Origin: Azospirillum soli
Lineage (GTDB): Bacteria > Pseudomonadota > Alphaproteobacteria > Azospirillales > Azospirillaceae
DNA length: 64,000 bases
Direction: 5' to 3'
NCBI RefSeq assembly: GCF_017876165.1
Contig: NZ_JAGINQ010000006.1
Span: 1 to 64,000 of the forward strand
Under the pieces are notes generated by a model that ran no database searches, was not told where the DNA came from, and worked only from the letters and a program-made list of their open reading frames with translations. Every line of letters starts with the position of its first letter. Position 1 is the stretch's first letter. Shown in pieces: positions 26,847-36,255 of this stretch. Position numbers and translations under genes: made by a program.

Positions 26847-26912
26847 CTCAGGCTCCGGTGAGGCAACCGCCGGGTCCGCCGCGGCGAACCCGGCACACGG
26901 GGGTGGCGTGGC

Positions 26913-27419
26913 TCAGTGACGAACGTCGCGCGCCACCACCCAGCACTGCTCGGCCTGCAGGTCCGGATCGGTCACCGCGGCGCTGCTCCGTTCGGCCAAC
27001 CAGCATTGCTCCGCCCGCAAGTCCGCGTCGGACGGTGCGGCGCCGTCCAGCCCCGGCAGCGCGACGTTCATCCGCTCGGCGAACTGCGCCCGGGTGAACT
27101 CCCACGCTTGGGCGAACGCCGGCGTCCCGAAAGCCTCGGGGTCGTGGTGGAGGATCGTCCCGAACACGGTGCGGCAGAACTCGTTGTAGCGCTCGTTGTA
27201 CAGCATGTGCACGTGCCACGCCTTGTCCGCGCCGGCGGGCGGCGCCACCGGCCGTTCCGGGTGGTCGGCGGCGATCTCCAGGAAGCACCGGTAGTGGCGG
27301 ACGGCGCGCGCCGCGCGCGCCGCGTCGAAGCCGTGCCGGCGCATCAATTGCGGCTCCAGCCAGGACAGGTCGAGGGCGGCGAGCGTTTCGCGCTGGCTGG
27401 CAGCGGTGGTGTTCAGCAT
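26913..27419 (-). CDS. Glycine-rich-domain-containing-protein-like (DUF1399-type) protein
   Basis: 168 residues. HYRCFLEIAADHPERPVAPP, then DKAWHVHMLYNERYNEFCRTVFG and ILHHDPEAF match the bacterial GRDP-like family signature (D-x-x-WH-x-HM...Y...C...G...HH). Biochemical role unknown. The C-terminal part contains two similar segments, DLRAEQCWLAERSSAAV and DLQAEQCWVVARDVRH, a small internal repeat. It follows the LuxR-type gene by 21 bases and may be controlled with it. Confidence 0.7.
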   Translation of the reverse strand: MLNTTAASQRETLAALDLSWLEPQLMRRHGFDAARAARAVRHYRCFLEIAADHPERPVAPPAGADKAWHVHMLYNERYNEFCRTVFGTILHHDPEAFGTPAFAQAWEFTRAQFAERMNVALPGLDGAAPSDADLRAEQCWLAERSSAAVTDPDLQAEQCWVVARDVRH

Positions 27420-27440
27420 GACGGGTGCGTCCTTTCTGCG

Positions 27441-28478
27441 TTATTTTTCGAACACGGGGCGAAAAAAGGCGGATATCTGGGCGATCAGCCGGACCAGTTC
27501 GCCTTGCCGGACGAGGCCGGTTTTCTGAAAGACGACCTTCAACTGGGTGCGCACCGTTTGCGGCGACGTGCCGTAGCGCTCGGCGATTTCGTCGATCCGG
27601 GCGCCACGGCCGATTTCCGCGGCAACCCGCGCTTCCGCCGCGGTCAAGCCGAAGAGCGTCGCCAAAATGGTCGGCGAAATCGGCGGCGTGATGCCGGGGT
27701 CGAGCACGACGATGTTGGCGAGCGCGGTGCGGCCGAACGGGGACGGCTGGTGCGACACATTCACCAGATACGCCGTGTCGGCGCGCTCGCGCGTCACCCG
27801 CATGACCAGTTCGCGATGCCCGGTCGCGTTGGCCGCCTCGGCGAGCAGCCGGAGGAACGCGTCGTGCTCGGCCGGCCGCGCGACCGACAAGCGGCCCCCC
27901 ACCTCGAGCAGGCCGTCGCGCGCGTCGAGCAGCGCGGCCATCGCGTCGTTGGCGTCCAGGATCACCCCGGTTGCGGTGGTCACCGCCGAGGCGATCGGCA
28001 ACGTGTCGATGGCGGTCGACACGGCTCGGGATTCCGCCAGGCCCGTCCAGGCGATCGGGCCGAACAGAGCTCCCCGCTTGCTCGCCTTTTCCGTCACCTC
28101 GATTCGCGAGAAGTAGCTGCCGACCCCGGGAATGACCTCGTGCGTGACGATGTAAGAGCGCTGATCCGGGTAGATTTTCATGAATTGAGCGAACTGATGA
28201 TACCGGCGGAACTGCAGGGCGCCCGCCAGCCAGCGCTCCGGGTCCTGATACGCCTCGGCCTCGACAAACCGCTTGTGCGCCAGGCACGCGCGGAAGACGT
28301 CTTCGTAGGTGGGCTGCTGAGCAAAGTCGACGAATTCGTAGAGGATATTGTTGGCCTCATTGGAATAGATGATGCGATCCTCTTGGTCGAAGACGACCAA
28401 ACCGGCCCCCGTTGCCTGAGCGGCATCCGCCAAACGCCAGATTGAGCTTTCGAACTGCATCAGGGTCCGTTTCGGCAC
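27441..28478 (-). CDS. LuxR-type transcriptional regulator with PAS-like sensory region
   Basis: 345 residues. Two PAS-like segments (AGLVVFDQEDRIIYSNEANNIL; a second around AVTTATGVILDANDAMAALL) are followed by a GerE/LuxR helix-turn-helix (FGLTAAEARVAAEIGRGARIDEIAERYGTSPQTVRTQLK...F-K-T). It probably senses an internal signal and binds DNA as a dimer. GTG 28478 lies eight bases after AAGGA and is preferred; ATG 28487 is alternative but overlaps that ribosome-binding site. A 20-bp dyad sits about 50 bases upstream. The next gene (27419) follows closely. Confidence 0.85.
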   Translation of the reverse strand: MPKRTLMQFESSIWRLADAAQATGAGLVVFDQEDRIIYSNEANNILYEFVDFAQQPTYEDVFRACLAHKRFVEAEAYQDPERWLAGALQFRRYHQFAQFMKIYPDQRSYIVTHEVIPGVGSYFSRIEVTEKASKRGALFGPIAWTGLAESRAVSTAIDTLPIASAVTTATGVILDANDAMAALLDARDGLLEVGGRLSVARPAEHDAFLRLLAEAANATGHRELVMRVTRERADTAYLVNVSHQPSPFGRTALANIVVLDPGITPPISPTILATLFGLTAAEARVAAEIGRGARIDEIAERYGTSPQTVRTQLKVVFQKTGLVRQGELVRLIAQISAFFRPVFEK

Positions 28479-28525
28479 GATCAACATCCTTGTGTATTCA
28501 AGGTGACGGAGCGGACGTCCGGCTT

Positions 28526-28545
28526 CATACCCCAAATGGGGTATG
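28526..28545. promoter_or_regulatory. 20-bp dyad upstream of the LuxR-type gene, likely autoregulatory operator
   Basis: CATACCCCAAATGGGGTATG has two perfect 9-bp half sites around a central AA. It ends 48 bases before the GTG start. Size and symmetry are like lux-box operators bound by LuxR-type dimers. Confidence 0.55.
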
Positions 28546-29254
28546 TGCGAGGAAAAGCTTCAAGGGTGAAGCATGCGGAGCCTGGGGGCGCCACGCACCG
28601 GCCGGCGACGGGGCTCACGGGCGATCCGCCGCCAGCCGACACCGCTGAGCGAAGGCGATTGGCCCTCCAGGGCGGCGCGCCTGAGCGTTCGTTGTTGCCG
28701 ACAACGCTGGAGCGGCGCCCGGCCCCGTCGTCCGCCGCGCGCGAACACGCGGCCTGCGCCGCTTTGCGCTTGGTGCACCCAAGGCCCGCCCGTTCATTCT
28801 GGTCGCGCTGCGTGTCTCGGCCCCCCGCCTTCCGTCATGCGCCGGTCCAAACCCAAGTGATTAGGATCGCGGGGGAGTGGGGCTTGGCGGCGACCGCGCC
28901 GGCTGGCGGTTGCGGGCCCGCCCGCGCGGCGCACCTTGGAGTGTGCACCGCGCGGGGGACGGGCGTCTGTGAACTTGTTCACGTCCGCTGCCGGCCCTGG
29001 ACAGCGCGAAGGCTGGGACGCCAAGCCGTATGGGCGCACGGTCATCGATGTCGGTGTTTCACCCGAGAATGAAGAGCCGTCAGTGCCACACGGAATGGCA
29101 AGCGCGACCACGGCGGCGGGCACCGCCGCCCCGGTGCGCGGCCGTCGTGACCGTATAACGCAGGACCGGGCAACATTGGCCGGCTCGTGACGGAGGGGAG
29201 AGCCGAATGCTGGGCGCTTCCCCAAACCTGTTCACAGCGGCAGGAGCATCCGCA
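28546..29254. other. Intergenic region, no supported gene
   Basis: About 700 bases between the dyad and the XRE-type gene end. Frames read as GC-rich noise; no tRNA, clear terminator or repeat is seen. Confidence 0.45.
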
Positions 29255-29707
29255 CTAGGCGGCGTGCCGCACCCGCCGTCGCGTTGACGCCATGGATTTC
29301 ACCAGATCGAACAGCCGGCGCCGCACCTCCGCATCCGCGACGTCATAGTAGGCCCGCACCAACTCCAGCGTTTCGCGCTTGGCCAGCACGTCCACCGCGT
29401 CCGCTGGACACCCGTCTGCGGCCGCGGCGGGACCGCCTGGAGCGGCGCGCGGGACGTCCGGCATGTCGTCAAAGAAGAAGGACACCGGCACGTCGAGCGC
29501 CGCCGCGAAGGCCCACAGGCGCCCGGCGGACACGCGGTTGGCCCCTTTCTCGTACTTCTGTATCTGCTGGAAGGACAGATCGAGCCGCGCCCCCAACGTG
29601 GTTTGGCTCATCCCGAGCAACGCGCGCCGCAGCCGGATGCGGGCCCCGACATGCTGGTCAACCGCATCCGGCCCCGCTTCACTCTGCCCTCGCGACTTCC
29701 GCGGCAT
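29255..29707 (-). CDS. XRE-family helix-turn-helix regulator
   Basis: 150 residues. HTH_3 domain at about residues 20-80: IRLRRALLGMSQTTLGARLDLSFQQIQKYEKGANRVSAGRL, then ALDVPVSFFFDD. This is the common alphaproteobacterial one-domain XRE regulator, with a C-terminal helical tail (VRAYYDVADAEVRRRLFDLVKSM). Start 29707 (MPRKSRGQ) has GGGGAG upstream; earlier in-frame starts lack one. Target genes unknown. Confidence 0.9.
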   Translation of the reverse strand: MPRKSRGQSEAGPDAVDQHVGARIRLRRALLGMSQTTLGARLDLSFQQIQKYEKGANRVSAGRLWAFAAALDVPVSFFFDDMPDVPRAAPGGPAAAADGCPADAVDVLAKRETLELVRAYYDVADAEVRRRLFDLVKSMASTRRRVRHAA

Positions 29708-29933
29708 CAGTGCGCTCCCCAGCTCGTAAACAGGGTTGAAAATCCAGCAGCCCACAACGCGCACAACCGGCGCGCCAGACCGCCAACCACACGCCATGGT
29801 ATGTCAGATTTCTATTCTATGTCCATCGGCGAGAGTCTGTCGCGCGTGCGTCGCCTCGGTCGAAGCCGCACGGCGCGAGATCAGCGCCGGAGGACGCCGC
29901 CGCCAAGCCGCTCCCTCCACGTCCGTGCCGCGA

Positions 29934-31106
29934 TCACCGCCGTTGGCGAAGGGTGTGAAGCTCGGCCAAAAGAGTTCCGTTCTTCAGCGGATCGATCCGA
30001 TCGGCCTCGGTCAACGCCCAGGCGGCCCACCGGTCCAGGTCGTCACGCGCGACCGGCAGGTCGGAGGCACGGTCGATGACCAGGCGGACGTAGGCCCTGA
30101 TCGCGTCGGCCTGACGCAGTGTGGTTGCTTGACCAACCAGGCGCTCGATCCGCTCTTGCGCTTCCTTTTCCCGCCGCTCGCGGGCCAAGCGCTCCTCCTC
30201 GATTTTCCGGCGGCGCTCCGCCTCCTCCAGCTCGGCTTTCCGTTGCACGAGCCATTGGTGACGGTATACGGCGTTCTCGCGGTGGAAAGTTTCGCCGGCG
30301 ACGATCAGGTCGATCACAATGGCGCCGATGAGACTCTCGAGCGGCGCCGTGTCGGAATCCTCCCAGGATTTCAGCACCGGAGCTCCGTAGGAACGAGACG
30401 GAACGACCAACCGCATGCGCGGCGCGCGCGGGCTCGCGGAGGATGGCTTCCCCCGCGGTCCAATCGGTTCCAAGACGAAGGAGACGTGTTGGTTGCCCAC
30501 CTGCAGGCCCGCCTCGTTCGGGTTGCGCGGATACTTGGAGGTGTCCAGCGAGGCCGGGCAGCCCGCCCGGGCGGCAGCAAGGAAGATGGCGTTCAAAATG
30601 CGCAGCCGTCGCTTTTCGACCGGGGAATCGTGGCGTGGCGCGTCAAAGCTGTAGCCGGTTCTGAGGTATTCGTCACGGCGCGCTTGGTCCTTCTCCAACA
30701 GCGTTGCGATCAGCCGATGGGGCTTGGTCGCGAGCCGTGGGACGGTCACCGTGCCCACCATCTTGCGGACGCGTTCGGTCAGCGCGGTCCTGTCCTCGTC
30801 GAAGGTCGGCGCCGGCGGCAGCGGCGTCTCGAGGCTGACCTCCGGTGCGAAGCCGCGCCACGGCTTTCCGCCCACGTCGACAATCTCGGACGCGCCAGGG
30901 AAGCGAGCGGGCAACGGGCGCCGGGTGGTCGGCTTTCCCGTCCGCGTCTTGGCCCAGTGACCGCGCCCCGGCACGGGAATGCCGGCGTGCCGGCAGGCCT
31001 TGGCGAGAGCCACATCGGACACACCGACCGCGGCCGCGAGCGTGCGCATCGGCTGCGACCAGACGAGGTCGTACAGCTCCTGCCGGGTGAATTGCCGCCC
31101 CGTCAT
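29934..31106 (-). CDS. Hypothetical HTH/coiled-coil protein
   Basis: 390 residues, family not named. The N-terminus is HTH-like (FTRQELYDLVWSQPMRTLAAAVGVSDVALAKACRHAGIPVPGRGHWAK). A charged coiled coil (AELEEAERRRKIEEERLARERREK) lies near residues 285-330. Proteins of this layout recur in genomic islands, from memory, without known role. ATG 31106 (MTGRQFTRQE) is chosen because homology-like sequence starts there; the upstream extension translates the tandem repeat at 31267-31338. Confidence 0.75.
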   Translation of the reverse strand: MTGRQFTRQELYDLVWSQPMRTLAAAVGVSDVALAKACRHAGIPVPGRGHWAKTRTGKPTTRRPLPARFPGASEIVDVGGKPWRGFAPEVSLETPLPPAPTFDEDRTALTERVRKMVGTVTVPRLATKPHRLIATLLEKDQARRDEYLRTGYSFDAPRHDSPVEKRRLRILNAIFLAAARAGCPASLDTSKYPRNPNEAGLQVGNQHVSFVLEPIGPRGKPSSASPRAPRMRLVVPSRSYGAPVLKSWEDSDTAPLESLIGAIVIDLIVAGETFHRENAVYRHQWLVQRKAELEEAERRRKIEEERLARERREKEAQERIERLVGQATTLRQADAIRAYVRLVIDRASDLPVARDDLDRWAAWALTEADRIDPLKNGTLLAELHTLRQRR

Positions 31107-31266
31107 CACAACACCCAGTATGGACACCCAGTCACGAATGCGTCGGCGCAGCGACGCTGTTGCGTCGAATGACGTTGGGCGAAGACGCGACGGCGTCGAG
31201 AGGCGGAGCGCTCGTCGGCGGACGTCTTGGACGAAGCCACTCACTCCCCAGCGCCGGAAACTCAAT

Positions 31267-31338
31267 CTGAAGGCCAAAGGCGGACTGAAGGTCAAAGGCG
31301 GACTGAAGGTCAAAAGCGGACTGAAGGTCAAAAGCGGA
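31267..31338. repeat. Four tandem 18-bp repeats
   Basis: The unit CTGAAGGTCAAAGGCGGA (with C/T and G/A variants) occurs four times without spacers at 31267, 31285, 31303 and 31321. It lies in the 320-bp gap upstream of the 29934-31106 gene and after the membrane-protein gene end. Length is a multiple of three, but no supported gene covers it. Confidence 0.85.
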
Positions 31339-31428
31339 CGTCTTCACCGCCTTCTGCCCGGCCCCGGTCAGCTGCATCACGCTGGCGGTGAAGGTTATCG
31401 GCGATGCGGAAGTCCATGGCCCCTCACC

Positions 31429-32757
31429 CTAACGACGCCACAATACCACAGCGAGGCGCGCAGATTTCCAGAGCAACAAGGGCAACGAAGCGCCAAGCCT
31501 CCACAAGCGGCCAAGTCCACCTCTTACGATCCGAAAAAGCCGCCGCTTTTCCGGCTCTGGCCTCTTGTCGAAATCAAAAGTCTTGACCGTAGCGTTAGCC
31601 ACCTTGGCTCCAGCCAATATCGAAAACCAAATGTAGAACAACCAGCGTATGTGCTTGCTCTTCGCCATGTCCTGCTGCTTGGCGATCAGCTTCGCTTCGC
31701 GCTCCCGGAGCTGGACCAGGGTTGGAACAATGCACTCGCTTGCTACGTACAAGGTGGCAGTCAAACCATCCTTTCCGTCGTATCCATCCAGAGGTTCTGG
31801 AAATGATCGACAAATCTCAGAAGGCGGCCTTTGGCATGAATCAGATGGCTTAGATAGTTGACGCACGCCATTTCCTAGATTGACGATCGGACATTTCTCA
31901 TTATTGCCTTCCTGGATCTCCCTGCGCAACGTAACGATCTCGTCTTCGTTCAGGTGTCTCCAGCCGATCTGATAGAGCTCTGCCGTAGTCTTCGGACCAA
32001 GGTCATGATACAGGACCGACGGCCATAGCGAATACTCAATCAACTTTTCCTGTGAAAAGCTGGCCCACGCACAAGAAATGTGTGAAACATTGCCCCTTTC
32101 CCGACACTCTGCACTGTAGTCCCGCAATTGCCGAGCGAGATATCCCGCGGCAAATCTTCTAGAGTCCGAAACCTCTACCAAGCTTTTTTCGATTCTGCTG
32201 GCAGCATTGTCTCCTACGAAAAAAAGTCCGGCGATGATCGCCATTGAGTACCAGAGATGGTCAAAAATGTTCCTGTACCTCTCGCCGAGGCTGAAAAGGT
32301 CCATGCCAATGATGGCCGTCGACCATCCCATACACAGAGCGAGTATGACGAGTGGAACCATTCCCGGAACCTCGCCCAGGACACCCGTGCCGCCAACAAC
32401 ATACTCGTCGGGAACAAAGCTAAATCGCGGGATAATTCCCACCAATGAAGCAAGCCCCGGCGAGCAAATTACAAGAGCTGAAATTACCATTCCCTTCCAG
32501 CGACCGATAACGTAACCGGAGAGAAAGATGCAAAAACTCATGATGACGAAGAGTATCAGCAACATGCCAAAAGGAAGGAACATTGCTTCTGATGCTGACC
32601 AATAGCTGTGGGCGACCATCCCATCAGAGTCATATTCCACAAAATTAGACGAATACATATGGAGGCCATCCAACGTCTGCTGGATGTTGTACGCAGCTCC
32701 GATGAGAAATCGGACATATGGAGAAAAGAATTCTCCGAGCATGTTTCTCAACATCAT
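31429..32757 (-). CDS. Hypothetical multi-pass membrane protein
   Basis: 442 residues, AT-richer than neighbours. Four hydrophobic segments in the first half (FGMLLILFVIMSFCIFLSGY, MVISALVICSPGLASLVGII, MVPLVILALCMGWSTAIIGM, WYSMAIIAGLFFVGD), then a long soluble region with several Cys, and another helix near the C-terminus (IRWLFYIWFSILAG). No family recognised. Start at the first of two ATGs (32757/32754); the open frame extends to 32823. It follows the P-loop NTPase gene by 103 bases on the same strand, suggesting a two-gene module. Confidence 0.75.
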   Translation of the reverse strand: MMLRNMLGEFFSPYVRFLIGAAYNIQQTLDGLHMYSSNFVEYDSDGMVAHSYWSASEAMFLPFGMLLILFVIMSFCIFLSGYVIGRWKGMVISALVICSPGLASLVGIIPRFSFVPDEYVVGGTGVLGEVPGMVPLVILALCMGWSTAIIGMDLFSLGERYRNIFDHLWYSMAIIAGLFFVGDNAASRIEKSLVEVSDSRRFAAGYLARQLRDYSAECRERGNVSHISCAWASFSQEKLIEYSLWPSVLYHDLGPKTTAELYQIGWRHLNEDEIVTLRREIQEGNNEKCPIVNLGNGVRQLSKPSDSCQRPPSEICRSFPEPLDGYDGKDGLTATLYVASECIVPTLVQLREREAKLIAKQQDMAKSKHIRWLFYIWFSILAGAKVANATVKTFDFDKRPEPEKRRLFRIVRGGLGRLWRLGASLPLLLWKSARLAVVLWRR

Positions 32758-32860
32758 ATCTCTTTGGTCTAAGTCCGCACATCGAGCCCACACCCAGGTG
32801 CAGCGGTGAGGTTTTGTCACCAATTACACGCACAAAGGTCCGCTCCCACACGCTGCCATC

Positions 32861-33445
32861 TCAAGAGAAGTCGAAAAAATCAGAGAGGAAAAAGGCGTTG
32901 GGATCGAGCTTTTTTTCGCCCGGTCGCCGCCCGTCGATGGTGACCACTTCAACGCTCTGATTTCGGAGTTCGTTCACCTGAGCTTCCGAGAGCAGGTCCC
33001 CAGGGTCGCCATCTTGCCGAGGATGGATTTGGACGAGGCGGACGCGTTCCGGCCAGAAAGCGTCGCGAATGGCTTTGCAGGTGGCAACCGCGTCGGGCAT
33101 CTGGTTCGCCGCGTTTGGTTGGATTGCGGCGGCGAAGTTCGCGCGCCAGAAGCCGAAATTCCACCAAGCCCGCTCCAGGTCGCGGTCGATCTTGCCCAGG
33201 AAGATCTCCAGAGTTTCCCCTCTTTCGTGAGGAGACGTGAACCGAACGACCAACCCCCGTTCTCTGGACAGACGAACAGGAACTACCCGCGAATGGGCGG
33301 GGATGTGCCCCTTGGTGCCGAATCTCGGATCGACGAACATGTTCCGCAGGCGGCTACTCTTTCCGGCATTCTGTCCGCCGCAAACCAACAAAACCCGTTC
33401 CAGATGCGCACGCTTGCGATTTCTCTGCTCGTAACCGTCAGCCAT
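32861..33445 (-). CDS. P-loop NTPase, unknown function
   Basis: 194 residues. LERVLLVCGGQNAGKSSRLRNMF holds a Walker A motif (GGQNAGKSS) near residue 25. The middle contains LVVRFTSPHERGETLEIFLGKI and the C-terminus RVRLVQIHPR...VEVVTIDGRR. Short for a GTPase and without visible NKxD. Start 33445 (MADGYEQRN) has a G-rich ribosome-binding site; the frame extends to 33475. Located directly upstream of a membrane protein gene with similar base composition, so it may energise or regulate it. Confidence 0.7.
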   Translation of the reverse strand: MADGYEQRNRKRAHLERVLLVCGGQNAGKSSRLRNMFVDPRFGTKGHIPAHSRVVPVRLSRERGLVVRFTSPHERGETLEIFLGKIDRDLERAWWNFGFWRANFAAAIQPNAANQMPDAVATCKAIRDAFWPERVRLVQIHPRQDGDPGDLLSEAQVNELRNQSVEVVTIDGRRPGEKKLDPNAFFLSDFFDFS

Positions 33446-33686
33446 AATGCCCCCTATCAAAGCGGGCATAAGCATCGCACATTCAGCCTCCGACGACTAG
33501 CAGTGGAGAGTGCGGCCATAAATATTAACCTATCCGGTATATGGCTTGGCACGATCGCCACCGGAGTTGCCGCCGCAGGGATCTACTCGCGCCAAATGAT
33601 GTTGATAGTCACGATCGCTTGGCTAATCAGCACGGCAGGCTTGCGGATGTTCGCCAAGTCGGCCTCAGTCCAGTTCCTTAAGAGGT

Positions 33687-33950
33687 TTGACAGTATCGTG
33701 TCCGACCACGACAGGTGCGGCGCAAGACACGACCCGCGCCCTGGCCACCCGCTACGGGCTGAACCCGAAGACGGTGGCCAAATGGCGCCAGCGCACCACG
33801 ACAGCGGATCTCCCCATGGGGCCGCGCCGGCCACGCAGCACTGTGCTCACGGAGCTGGAGGAGGCCGTTATTGTCGAGTTCCGGCGCCGCACCCTGCGTA
33901 TCCATCCGGTGATCCTTTCAATTACCCACATCCGGCCGCGCAGTCGGTGA
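33687..33950 (+). pseudogene. IS481-type transposase N-terminal fragment
   Basis: TRALATRYGLNPKTVAKWRQRTTTADLPMGPRRPRSTVLTELEEAVIVEFRRRTL-type sequence is the HTH start of IS481/IS30-like transposases. It ends in unrelated sequence before any DDE core. No start other than TTG. Remnant at the left edge of the transposon cluster. Confidence 0.75.
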
Positions 33951-34019
33951 CGGCGGCCCCCGCCTCGAACCCGGGCGGTCTCCAGCCTGTTGGCATCGAA
34001 CGATGTTCGGGAGGTGCCG

Positions 34020-34513
34020 ATGGCCACGGGATCAAACGCGTGGATTGAGGATGAACTCGCCGGCTGTCACTTTGCCGATGAGCGTCTGGGCCGACGCCTG
34101 AGCACGTTGCTCGATCAGATGGCCGGGGCAATGGGCGACAGCATCCCTTTGGCCTGCCAGGACTGGGCCAATACCAAGGCAGCCTACCGGTTCTTTGCCA
34201 ATGACCGGGTAAGCGAAGCGGTCATTCTCGCCGGCCACTTCGGCTCGACCCGCCAGCGGGTCGCCGCGACTACCGGCCCCCTCCTGGTCATTCAGGACAC
34301 CACGGAGTTCTCCTTCCAGCGCGAGCATCCCGAGAAGATCGGTCAGACCGTCCGGGTGAACAGCGGTCAGGACCAAGAGGGACGGTTCCGCATGCACGCT
34401 GATGCACGCGAGTCTGGCGGTCACGACCGAGGGCCTGCCGCTGGGCCCCGGCGCCGTCAAGTTCTGGACCCGGACCAAGTTCAAGGGCACCGCCGCCCTG
34501 AAGAGGAAGATCG
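34020..34513 (+). pseudogene. IS4-family (Tn5-like) transposase N-terminal fragment, frameshifted and cut by IS66
   Basis: From ATG 34020: WIEDELAGCHFADERLGRRLSTLLDQMA, PLACQDWANTKAAYRFFANDRVSE, LLVIQDTTEFSFQ (first catalytic-type Asp). After about 34400 the homologous frame changes (HASLAVTTEGLPLG, KFWTRTKFKG). The fragment ends at 34513, where the IS66 inverted repeat begins; the rest of the gene is missing. Confidence 0.85.
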
Positions 34514-35719
34514 TAAGCGTCCGCCGAGCTACGCGGCGTCGGCGTTTCCGGTGACGTCGGCGGCCTTGGTCCAGTTCCAGGGCAGCAGCTCGTCGATGCG
34601 GCTGATCTTGTGATCGGCGATCCGGGCGATTACGTCGCGCAGGTACGCCTCGGGGTCGAGCCCGTTGAGCTTGGCCGTCTCGATGAGCGTGTACATCGCC
34701 GCGGCTCGTTCACCCCCGACGTCGGCGCCGGCGAACAGCCAGTTCTTCCGCCCCAGCACGACCGCCCGCAGAGCCCGTTCGGCGGCGTTGTTGTCGATCT
34801 CCAGGCGGCCATCGTCCAGGTAACGCGTCAGCGCCGTCCAGCGGTTGAGCATGTAACGCACCGCCTTGGCGGTGTCCGACTTGCCGTCGATCCGCCCCAG
34901 CGTGTCCTCCAGCCATGCCTTCAACGCGGCCATTTTCGGGGCGGCCTCGGCCTGACGCACGCGCCGGCGCTCGTCGGCATCCTGGCCGGCGATCTTGGCT
35001 TCCACCGCATACAGCTCGCCGATCCGCCGTAGCGCCTCGGCCGCGATCGGCGCCTTGCCCTTGGCCGAAACCGCCACGTCGTGGAACTTGCGGCGGCCAT
35101 GGGCCATGCAGGCCACCTCGATGATCCGGGCCCGCCCGTCGGGTCCCGGTTCGTACAGGCCGTTGAACCCGGCGTAGCCGTCGGCCTGCAGCGCCCCGTG
35201 GAAATCCTTCAGGTGGCCGCACGGATGTTCGCCGCCGCGCCCGGGGCTGTAGGGGTACAGCGCCGCCGGAGGCGGCGGGCCGTTCCAGGGTCGATCATCG
35301 CGCAGGTAGACCCACAGGTAGCCGGTCTTGGTCCGCCCGCCCCCCGGGCTCAGCACCGGGACCGGCGTGTCGTCGGCGTGCAGCTTGGCGGAGCCGGTGA
35401 TGCTGGTCTCGATCGCCTGAATCAGCGGGCGCAGCAGCCGAACCGCGTGGCCGACCTGATCGCCCAGGGTGGAGCGGCTCAACTCCAGGCCGAGGCGGGC
35501 GAAGATCTCCGCTTGGCGATACAGCGGCAGATGATCGTCGAACTTGCTCACCAGCAGGTGCGCCAACAGCCCCGGCCCGAACAGGCCCCGCTCAATCGGC
35601 AGCGCCGCCGGCGCCTGGGTGATCGCCTCGCAGCGCCGGCACGAGAACTTCGGGCGGACGTGCTCGACCACCTTGAAGTGTGCCGGCACGTACTCCAGCT
35701 GCCGGGCGCGGTCCTCGCC
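34514..35719 (-). mobile_element. Truncated IS66-family element (one end and part of tnpC)
   Basis: The right-end-type inverted repeat GTAAGCGTCCGCCGAGCTAC starts at 34514, directly inside the IS4 transposase fragment. Only the last two-thirds of tnpC remain; homology stops near 35719. tnpA, tnpB and the other end are lost. It is nearly identical in protein sequence to the complete copy at 40836-43412. Confidence 0.85.
34529..35719 (-). pseudogene. IS66 TnpC transposase, N-terminally truncated
   Basis: The frame from [20 protein letters not shown] to the C-terminus [15 protein letters not shown] matches the complete TnpC at 41771-43396 almost residue for residue, including [14 protein letters not shown] (DDE Asp) and [23 protein letters not shown] (Glu region). 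About the first 150 residues are missing, replaced by unrelated sequence at 35720-35747. Non-functional. Confidence 0.9.
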
Positions 35720-35844
35720 CATGTGGCGGGGTATGTCTCGCCTGATCGTGCGCATCCGGTGAGCACCGCCTTGGCAAAGTAGGGGCCGGCGTCTGAGGTT
35801 TGCGTGGCGCGTCATCGCGCGGACGCAAACGAGTTGCAAACGTC

Positions 35845-36255
35845 ATGGCTTACCAGCGGGTCGAGGTTCTGACGGGGACGGAGCGGCGGCGCAACTACAC
35901 GCCGGCGGAGAAGGTGCGGATGGTCGAGGAGGCGTTCCGCCCCGGGGTGGTGGTGACGGAGGCGGCCCGCCGGCTGGGTGTTCACGAGAGCCTGCTGTAC
36001 CGCTGGCGGGGGCTGATGAAGGCTACCGGGACTGCCATGGCCGAACCGTCCAACTTCGTCGCGGTGACCCTCACGCCGGAGCCGACCGTAACGGAACCGC
36101 CGGTGGCGGAGCCCCCTGGACCAGTGCCGCCTCCAGCGACGCCAGCCACGAGCCCGGCGATCCTCGAGGTCATCCTGCCCAGTGGGGCACGCCTACGTCT
36201 GGAAGGGCCGGTCGACCCGGCCCTGGCGGCGGCCGTCATCGGTGCCCTGGCATGA
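35845..36255 (+). CDS. tnpA: IS66 TnpA (accessory, HTH)
   Basis: 136 residues. HTH region RRRNYTPAEKVRMVEEAFRPGVVVTEAARRLGVHESLLYRWRG, Pro-rich linker, then ILEVILPSGARLRLEGPVDPALAAAVIGAL, the typical TnpA tail. It is required with TnpB and TnpC for IS66 transposition. Stop overlaps the tnpB ATG. Confidence 0.9.
   Translation: MAYQRVEVLTGTERRRNYTPAEKVRMVEEAFRPGVVVTEAARRLGVHESLLYRWRGLMKATGTAMAEPSNFVAVTLTPEPTVTEPPVAEPPGPVPPPATPATSPAILEVILPSGARLRLEGPVDPALAAAVIGALA

Noticed and set aside
26916..28445. 509-codon forward ORF
   Set aside because: Antisense to the GRDP-like and LuxR-type genes.
29736..31172. 478-codon forward ORF
   Set aside because: Antisense to the HTH/coiled-coil gene; no domain.
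31267..31338. CRISPR array
   Set aside because: The 18-bp units are contiguous, without spacers, and there are no cas genes nearby.
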